In this document: positions 59,394 to 64,000 of the stretch, piece after piece
How positions within the stretch are numbered: the stretch's first letter is position 1
Layout: every line of letters begins with the position of its first letter
NCBI GenBank assembly: GCA_038239345.1
Contig: JBBSEX010000001.1
Span: 186,001 to 250,000 of the forward strand
Direction: 5' to 3'
Source of the DNA: JBBSEX01 sp038239345
GTDB taxonomy: Bacteria > Acidobacteriota > Terriglobia > Bryobacterales > Bryobacteraceae
Length of the DNA stretch: 64,000 nucleotides
Translations under genes and position numbers: made by a program
The notes under the pieces: model-generated
Database searches by the model: none
What the model saw: only the letters and a program-made list of their open reading frames with translations
What the model was told of the DNA's origin: nothing

Positions 59394-60384
59394 TCGTCTC
59401 CTTCTTGCCCGATCGCGCCAGGAACAGCGTCAGCAGCGAAAGCTCCACCAGGCCAAATGAAATTTTCAACCAATAAGGGATCACCGGTTCGTGATACTGC
59501 GATAGGAAAGCTTCGATGATGCCGGCCCACACCAGCATGATGCCAACGCCTGCGATCAACGTCACCAAATCGCCCGATACGGTCCGCAGACGCTCCCCTC
59601 GCGTGATGCGGCTACCCCAACCGATCAAGGCATTCGCCAGCACCAGGCCAGCTTGCCCAGCCAGCAGGATCGCTGGAATTTCAATCACCCCGTGCGGCAG
59701 CAGCCAGCCCAGCAGGAATCGAGTCTGGCCATCCATGATGTAGTCCAGTCCGACTGCGCCCAGGATCACGCCGTTATAAAACAGCAGCACGATGGTGCCG
59801 ATGCCCCAGGTCATTCCCAGCGCCATTGCTGTGATGGCAACCTGCGTGTTGTGGGTCATCAGATCGGCCGAAAACTGGCCTTTATGACCTTCCAATCGAT
59901 CGGTCTTGGCGGCTTCTTCCTTAGCTACCCGTTCGTGCGGCGCTTGCTGTAAATTGGCGAACGGCAGTATTACCGATTTGCCGGCAGGATCGATATACAC
60001 CGCTAACGCACCAAAGGCCACGCCGAAAATCGTCAGCGCCAGCGATAAAGCAAAGGCCCGATGATACTGCCGGAAGGTGCGGGGAAAGATCACCACCATC
60101 CAGTGCCAGGGAGTAATGCGCTTTCCACGTTCCCGTAGATCGTGAATTTCGCCATACGCCCGGGCCACTAGCCATTCGAGATAACGGCGCAATTCCGGTT
60201 CCGAAGCCAGCGTGCCGATTCGCGCCAGTCCAGCGGATGCCCGCTGATAGAGATAGTGAATCCGTTGCGCTTCTTCGAGTGAAAGCCGCCGCGCTGGATC
60301 GCGTTCCATGCGGTCGAGATGCCGCTCCAGCTCGGTCCATTGGGGGCGTTCCGCGTCTACGAATTTCGGAAGATCGACAATCAT
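59380..60384 (-). CDS. Stage II sporulation protein M-like (SpoIIM) membrane protein
   Basis: The 334-residue protein has a charged cytoplasmic N-terminus of about 100 residues, with a long helix ending near HDLRERGKRITPW. The SpoIIM/DUF95 membrane domain follows, with helices at about 115-135 (FALSLALTIFGVAFGALAVY) and 185-205 (ITAMALGMTWGIGTIVLLFY), then GVIEIPAILLAGQAGLVLAN. Such proteins occur with MoxR-DUF58 genes in non-sporulating bacteria, where their role is unknown. It overlaps both neighbours on the minus strand. Confidence 0.85.
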   Translation of the reverse strand: MIVDLPKFVDAERPQWTELERHLDRMERDPARRLSLEEAQRIHYLYQRASAGLARIGTLASEPELRRYLEWLVARAYGEIHDLRERGKRITPWHWMVVIFPRTFRQYHRAFALSLALTIFGVAFGALAVYIDPAGKSVILPFANLQQAPHERVAKEEAAKTDRLEGHKGQFSADLMTHNTQVAITAMALGMTWGIGTIVLLFYNGVILGAVGLDYIMDGQTRFLLGWLLPHGVIEIPAILLAGQAGLVLANALIGWGSRITRGERLRTVSGDLVTLIAGVGIMLVWAGIIEAFLSQYHEPVIPYWLKISFGLVELSLLTLFLARSGKKETIESH

Positions 60385-61697
60385 AGCAACTGCCTTTGTT
60401 TCACTTCGCGATATTGCGCGGCCAACTGAATCGCCAACGATTCCTGGGGAATTGCACGAAAACGCATGCCGTGGTTGCGCAACTCGGCTTCCGTATCGCG
60501 CAGGCCCTGCCAGAGTAGGTGGCCACCAAGATCGCGATAGATGTCCGCCACGCCCGCCGGTTCGGGTCCACTGAAAAGCTGCCCCGCGCCTTCGGGTTTT
60601 AAAGTGTTTACCAGAATCAGATGTTGGCGTCCCAGCATGCGCATGCTCTTTGAAAAGCTTTCCGCCAGAACCGGATCGTCCAGCGACGTGAGAACAATCA
60701 GCAGTGCGCGACGCCGTAAGCGGAGCTTCAAAAATGTTGCCAGTTCGTCGAATGCCGGCGATACGGGACGCGGATGCAGAGCGTAGAGAATTTCGCGGCA
60801 GGCCCCGTAATGTGCCTTCCCGTTGCGTGCGCGGAGGAAGCCATGAATCTGATCGCTGAATGTAACCAGTCCGAACAGGTCGCCTTGATCTTCGGCAGCG
60901 AGCGCCATCAATAACGCGGATTCCACATACAGTTCGAGTGTGGTGTCCTTACCCGCCGGCCGCGCCGACAATCGCGAGGAGTCGATAATCACGTAGACCT
61001 CCTGCGTACGCTCCACCTGAAACACCTTCGTGATGGGATGGCCGCGCTTGGCCGTCGTCTTCCAATGGATTTCGTCGTAGCCATCGCCGGCGACATATTC
61101 CCGCAGCTTTTCAAACTCGCGCCCTTTTCCAAGCTGCCGTTGATAGAGCACGCCGCCCCGGCCCCGCAGCATCGCGGCCAGACCTTGCTTATGATCGGCA
61201 ATGGTCGGGTATACGCGAATCTCACATTTGGCTGGCGAATGTCCGCGAATAGACCACAGGCCTAGGGTTGAAGCGATTTCCAGATAAACGCCGTCAATGC
61301 GATATTGGCCACGGCGACTCGGCTTGCAGGTCCAAACCACCTGCGAGATTAGAACGCCGGGGGGAAGGTCGGCTAGTAGATCGTCTTGCTGAACTTCGAT
61401 CGAATCGGGCATCGCGATTGCCAAGCGTAAGCGCCTCGCCGTCTGTGTCCCGTTCACGATGCGAACTTCCAGTGATGCCTGGCGATCCTTGAACATCCGC
61501 ACCAGCACGGGCAGTTCCGCCGTGATCGAGCGGATCGAATCCCGACTAAGCAGCGCATCGACGGCAGCGACAAGCAATAGCAGCGATCCCACTCCCAGGG
61601 CGGCGGGCAGCAACGCCGGCGCGCGTCCACCGATAGCCGCCAGTGGAAGCAACAGCAGCGTCACACTCCACAGCAAGCGGGAGCGGGGAACGATCAT
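60381..61697 (-). CDS. DUF58 domain-containing membrane protein
   Basis: The 438-residue protein begins with two hydrophobic segments (LLWSVTLLLLPLAAI, then LLPAALGVGSLLLLVAAVDA). A beta region follows, then the DUF58 signature REYVAGDGYDEIHWKTTAKR and a VWA-like stretch opening VYVIIDSSRLS. DUF58 proteins are partners of MoxR AAA ATPases and are thought to act in assembly or maturation of membrane-linked complexes. It overlaps the MoxR gene by ATGA, as do the other genes of the unit. Confidence 0.9.
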   Translation of the reverse strand: MIVPRSRLLWSVTLLLLPLAAIGGRAPALLPAALGVGSLLLLVAAVDALLSRDSIRSITAELPVLVRMFKDRQASLEVRIVNGTQTARRLRLAIAMPDSIEVQQDDLLADLPPGVLISQVVWTCKPSRRGQYRIDGVYLEIASTLGLWSIRGHSPAKCEIRVYPTIADHKQGLAAMLRGRGGVLYQRQLGKGREFEKLREYVAGDGYDEIHWKTTAKRGHPITKVFQVERTQEVYVIIDSSRLSARPAGKDTTLELYVESALLMALAAEDQGDLFGLVTFSDQIHGFLRARNGKAHYGACREILYALHPRPVSPAFDELATFLKLRLRRRALLIVLTSLDDPVLAESFSKSMRMLGRQHLILVNTLKPEGAGQLFSGPEPAGVADIYRDLGGHLLWQGLRDTEAELRNHGMRFRAIPQESLAIQLAAQYREVKQRQLL

Positions 61698-62653
61698 ACC
61701 GGCACCGGCAGGCCTTGGAAGATGCTCTGCACAACCTCACTGACGGCCAATCCTTCGATTTCGAACTCCGGCCGGAGGATCACACGATGTTCCAAAACAG
61801 GCAGTCCCATGGTTTTCACGTCGTCCGGAGTTACGAAATCGCGTCCGGCGATGGCCGCATGGGCGCGACTAGCCAGCAGCAGCGCCTGCGTGGCTCGCGG
61901 CCCCGCGCCAACCAGAACACTCTCGTGCGTGCGCGTCCGCCGAACCAAATCCACCATGTATCCGACCAGCTCTTCGCGCACCGAAATGCCTTCCAGCAAT
62001 TGACGAATGCCGGTCAGTTCACCTTCTTGCAAAATCGGGCGCACGGAAGCCAGTGAAGCCTCGGGAGTGTCCCGTCCCAGCATTCGGCGCGCGAGATCCA
62101 ACTCGCCATCGCGCTCCGGCCACGTCATGGAGATCTTCAACATGAAGCGATCTTTCTGCGCTTCCGGCAGCGGGTATGTGCCCTCGTATTCGATGGGATT
62201 CTGCGTTGCGAAAACGGTGAAGTTCGCCGGCAGCGAATGCGTCTCGCGATCGATGGTAACGGTGCGTTCCTGCATCGCCTGCAACAGCGCGGATTGCGTC
62301 TTCGCGGGCGCTCGATTGATTTCATCGGCTAAAAGAAACGTAGTGAAGACGGGTCCTCTCACCAGCGTGAATTCATTGCGCTGCAGATTGAAGACGTTGG
62401 TTCCGGTGATGTCTGCGGGCATCAGATCGGGTGTAAATTGAATGCGCGAGAAATCACAGCCGAGCACCTGCGCCAGAGTACGCGTCAACAGTGTCTTAGC
62501 GATTCCGGGGACACCTTCAATCAAGCCATGTTGGTTTGTAAGAATCACTATCAGCGCCCGGTCGATCACCGCCTGCTGGCCGATAATGACTTTCGCCACT
62601 TCCGTTCTGACATCGGCGATCGTGTTTTGGAGCTTGTCGATTTGTGGGGTCAT
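61694..62653 (-). CDS. MoxR-family AAA+ ATPase
   Basis: The 319-residue ATPase has Walker A LIEGVPGIAKTLLTRTLAQV at about residue 46, Walker B FTTFLLADEINRAP, sensor 1 VFATQNPIEYEGTYPLPEAQ with the family KDRF arginine, and a C-terminal lid with GAGPRATQALLLASRA. MoxR proteins serve as chaperone-like remodellers, usually together with a DUF58 or VWA protein, as here. It is the core of the coupled operon. Length and motif order are normal. Confidence 0.95.
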   Translation of the reverse strand: MTPQIDKLQNTIADVRTEVAKVIIGQQAVIDRALIVILTNQHGLIEGVPGIAKTLLTRTLAQVLGCDFSRIQFTPDLMPADITGTNVFNLQRNEFTLVRGPVFTTFLLADEINRAPAKTQSALLQAMQERTVTIDRETHSLPANFTVFATQNPIEYEGTYPLPEAQKDRFMLKISMTWPERDGELDLARRMLGRDTPEASLASVRPILQEGELTGIRQLLEGISVREELVGYMVDLVRRTRTHESVLVGAGPRATQALLLASRAHAAIAGRDFVTPDDVKTMGLPVLEHRVILRPEFEIEGLAVSEVVQSIFQGLPVPV

Positions 62654-63774
62654 GAACGCTCCTTTAGGATTCTACTAATGATGCGGTAAGTTTCAAGCGG
62701 ATTGCGCCGTGCGTCGGGCTCGGCCAAAATGCCGCGGATCTGTTTGAGCCTGGGCTCCGGAATCGGCCTTCCGTGAATCACCGACTTCGACCATTGGGCA
62801 TAGCAGGTGGTGAGCAACTGCGATGCCGGTATACTCCGCCGCAGCAGACTGACGAAGCCTTCGCTCGCTTCCTTGCCCGCTAATGTTCGATCCTGCAAGG
62901 TGGCGGCGGGCGGCGGAAAGCTTACGGAATTTTTCCAGATGTAGAGCAGCCCAACAATCAACAGGCCGACGAAAAGACCGGTCAGACCGTATTGCCGTAT
63001 CAGCTTACCGATGCTGCCCGTCTCGCGGATGCCCAGATGGGACTCATCAAAAATCAGCCAGGATATCTGGCCGGTGATGCGCACGAGATACGGCGTGTTG
63101 CGTTGCCGCGCGATGCTCTCATTACTGAGTGGATAACTATCGGCCACCAGCACTAGCGTGCCTTTGCCCAACGGACGCTCGGCTGCGGTGGGCTTGGCTT
63201 CCGTGCCCGCAAGCATCTTCCATGAAGGGTCAAGCAGCTTGAAATAAAGCACGGTCGCCCGCGGCGTTCGGCGATCGCCGTTGATTGTCCATGGCTTCGA
63301 AAAGTGGAAGGCCACGCCCCATCGATCCCCCGTTTCCACAGGCTTATCTTTGGGGTCGACTCTGTCCGTGCTTTCCTGCTTCGGTTCCGGTGTCGAACTA
63401 CGTGGACCCTCATTCACCGGCGCGAATGCCAAAATCAAGCGGCCCCCGTTGGCCAGCAGCTTCTCGTAATTTTCGAAATCCCGGAGGGGCAGGGAATCCC
63501 ATTGCGCCGAAGATAAGCCTAAAAAAAACAGCGCCGCGTGCGGACTCTTCAGCTTGTCCAGATCCTCGTAGTTTCGCTGAACCCGCAATGCCGGTAGAGC
63601 CGCTAGGCTCTCAAAGAGAATCTTCGAACCCATTGGGTCTGCGCGCAAGGTGGAATAAGGTGGATAGATATCGCCGGTTTCAAAACGCAGCAGCAAAAGT
63701 TCGATCAGGCCGAAGAGAAACGCAACAGAGAGCACCGCTAGCCAGATCCGCGACTTCCTGCTATTGGCCGGCAT
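62650..63774 (-). CDS. DUF4350 domain-containing membrane protein
   Basis: The 374-residue protein has an N-terminal membrane helix (IWLAVLSVAFLFGLIELLLL). A soluble domain starts PYSTLRADPMGSKILFESLA and contains NYEKLLANGGRLILAFAPVN, the GATase-like DUF4350 pattern. A second helix follows near residue 258 (YGLTGLFVGLLIVGLLYIWK), then a cytoplasmic tail. It is a regular companion of MoxR-DUF58 clusters, with unknown function. It overlaps the preceding partial gene by 14 bp and the MoxR gene by 4 bp. Confidence 0.85.
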   Translation of the reverse strand: MPANSRKSRIWLAVLSVAFLFGLIELLLLRFETGDIYPPYSTLRADPMGSKILFESLAALPALRVQRNYEDLDKLKSPHAALFFLGLSSAQWDSLPLRDFENYEKLLANGGRLILAFAPVNEGPRSSTPEPKQESTDRVDPKDKPVETGDRWGVAFHFSKPWTINGDRRTPRATVLYFKLLDPSWKMLAGTEAKPTAAERPLGKGTLVLVADSYPLSNESIARQRNTPYLVRITGQISWLIFDESHLGIRETGSIGKLIRQYGLTGLFVGLLIVGLLYIWKNSVSFPPPAATLQDRTLAGKEASEGFVSLLRRSIPASQLLTTCYAQWSKSVIHGRPIPEPRLKQIRGILAEPDARRNPLETYRIISRILKERS

Positions 63775-64000
63775 GCGACCTCAATGTTTCCAGGTTGGAG
63801 CGATACGCCGTCAGCGCTTCGTCGTCCACTTCGTGATAGCCATACCAGCCGCGTTCGAAGATGCCGACGTTGCTGGCGAATACCGGCCCAATCGCCGCGC
63901 CCATTGCCCGAGCCCTGCGGCGCAACTCAATCTCGTATTCATAATTCGATTTCCAGCGCTGCAGTAAAATCAGCTCCCGCCGGGCCAGATAATTCAGTGT
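63761..64000 (-). CDS. Partial gene of the MoxR operon (C-terminal 79 residues), unknown
   Basis: The frame enters from the right edge and ends with a TAG at 63761. The visible C-terminus starts TLNYLARRELILLQRWKSNY and includes AMGAAIGPVFASNVGIFERG and WYGYHEVDDEALTAYRSN. In this operon type, the gene before DUF4350 is often a transglutaminase-like or DUF4129 membrane protein, whose C-terminus frequently has such a WYG segment. That assignment is inference; too little is visible to name it. It overlaps the DUF4350 start by 14 bp. Confidence 0.65.
   Translation of the reverse strand, partial: TLNYLARRELILLQRWKSNYEYEIELRRRARAMGAAIGPVFASNVGIFERGWYGYHEVDDEALTAYRSNLETLRSHAGQ

Noticed and set aside
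1..64000. tRNA, rRNA, CRISPR arrays, insertion sequences or prophage genes
   Set aside because: Intergenic gaps are mostly under 180 bp. I saw no cloverleaf, repeat-spacer pattern, transposase, integrase or phage structural gene.

Overview
The window is a dense, GC-rich, single-contig bacterial segment that reads as Acidobacteriota, most likely the Solibacter/Bryobacter lineage. The marker families are a PadR plus duplicated orphan permease (ADOP) pair, a secreted protein with the Solibacter-type TIGR03437 domain, an acidobacterial VWFA-related protein (TIGR03436), a 1176-residue carboxypeptidase-regulatory-domain TonB-type receptor, and many secreted hydrolases with Tat signals. I see no rRNA, tRNA, CRISPR array, insertion sequence or prophage. 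Genes are closely packed and often overlap by ATGA.

Layout. 1-7.1 kb: a partial acetyltransferase, an overlapping epimerase / DapA-like / CBM9-like operon, a CocE-type hydrolase, and an ECF sigma / anti-sigma / secreted-protein unit. 7.2-16 kb: peroxiredoxin, PhzF, oxidoreductase, methyltransferase, PadR-ADOP, an FHA-adenylate cyclase, a decayed serine hydrolase lying between two copies of the cyclase 3' end, and a VOC protein. 16-23 kb: a small deaminase-like protein, the large receptor, an OFA-type transporter, the TIGR03437 protein and an NAD(P)-binding protein. 23.2-29.3 kb: flagellar operon flgB-flgC-fliE-fliF-fliG-fliH-fliI-fliJ, in which fliF is broken by an internal deletion and frameshift. 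29.4-32.3 kb: a TadE-TadE-TadG-like pseudopilin operon, convergent with the flagellar genes. 32.5-37 kb: an RND pump with its adaptor. 37-42.5 kb: a sugar isomerase-like TIM barrel, a sulfatase, a Ser/Thr kinase with C-terminal tandem repeats and an overlapping 2-oxoglutarate oxygenase.

42.5-44 kb holds a two-gene unit of a LexA-type S24 autoprotease without an HTH and a nucleoside deoxyribosyltransferase-like protein. 44-56 kb carries a VWFA protein, a beta-lactamase-NamZ fusion with a pterin dehydratase, a CsgG-like protein with a Tat-exported aminotransferase, an alginate lyase-family protein, a prolyl oligopeptidase, a methyltransferase, a MarR remnant, two small envelope proteins and dusB. 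56-58.6 kb is a second ECF sigma / zinc-finger anti-sigma pair followed by an ARPP-1 protein. 58.6-64 kb is a translationally coupled MoxR operon (unknown gene - DUF4350 - MoxR - DUF58 - SpoIIM-like - RDD) that runs off the right edge.

Together the genes suggest a soil heterotroph with polymer and glycan degradation, envelope-stress ECF circuits, multidrug efflux, and both flagellar and Flp-type surface structures. The broken fliF makes actual motility doubtful unless the break is an assembly error. The most unusual items are the fliF lesion, the 135-bp repeat bracketing a twice-interrupted hydrolase, the S24/deoxyribosyltransferase pair, and the stand-alone deaminase-like protein.
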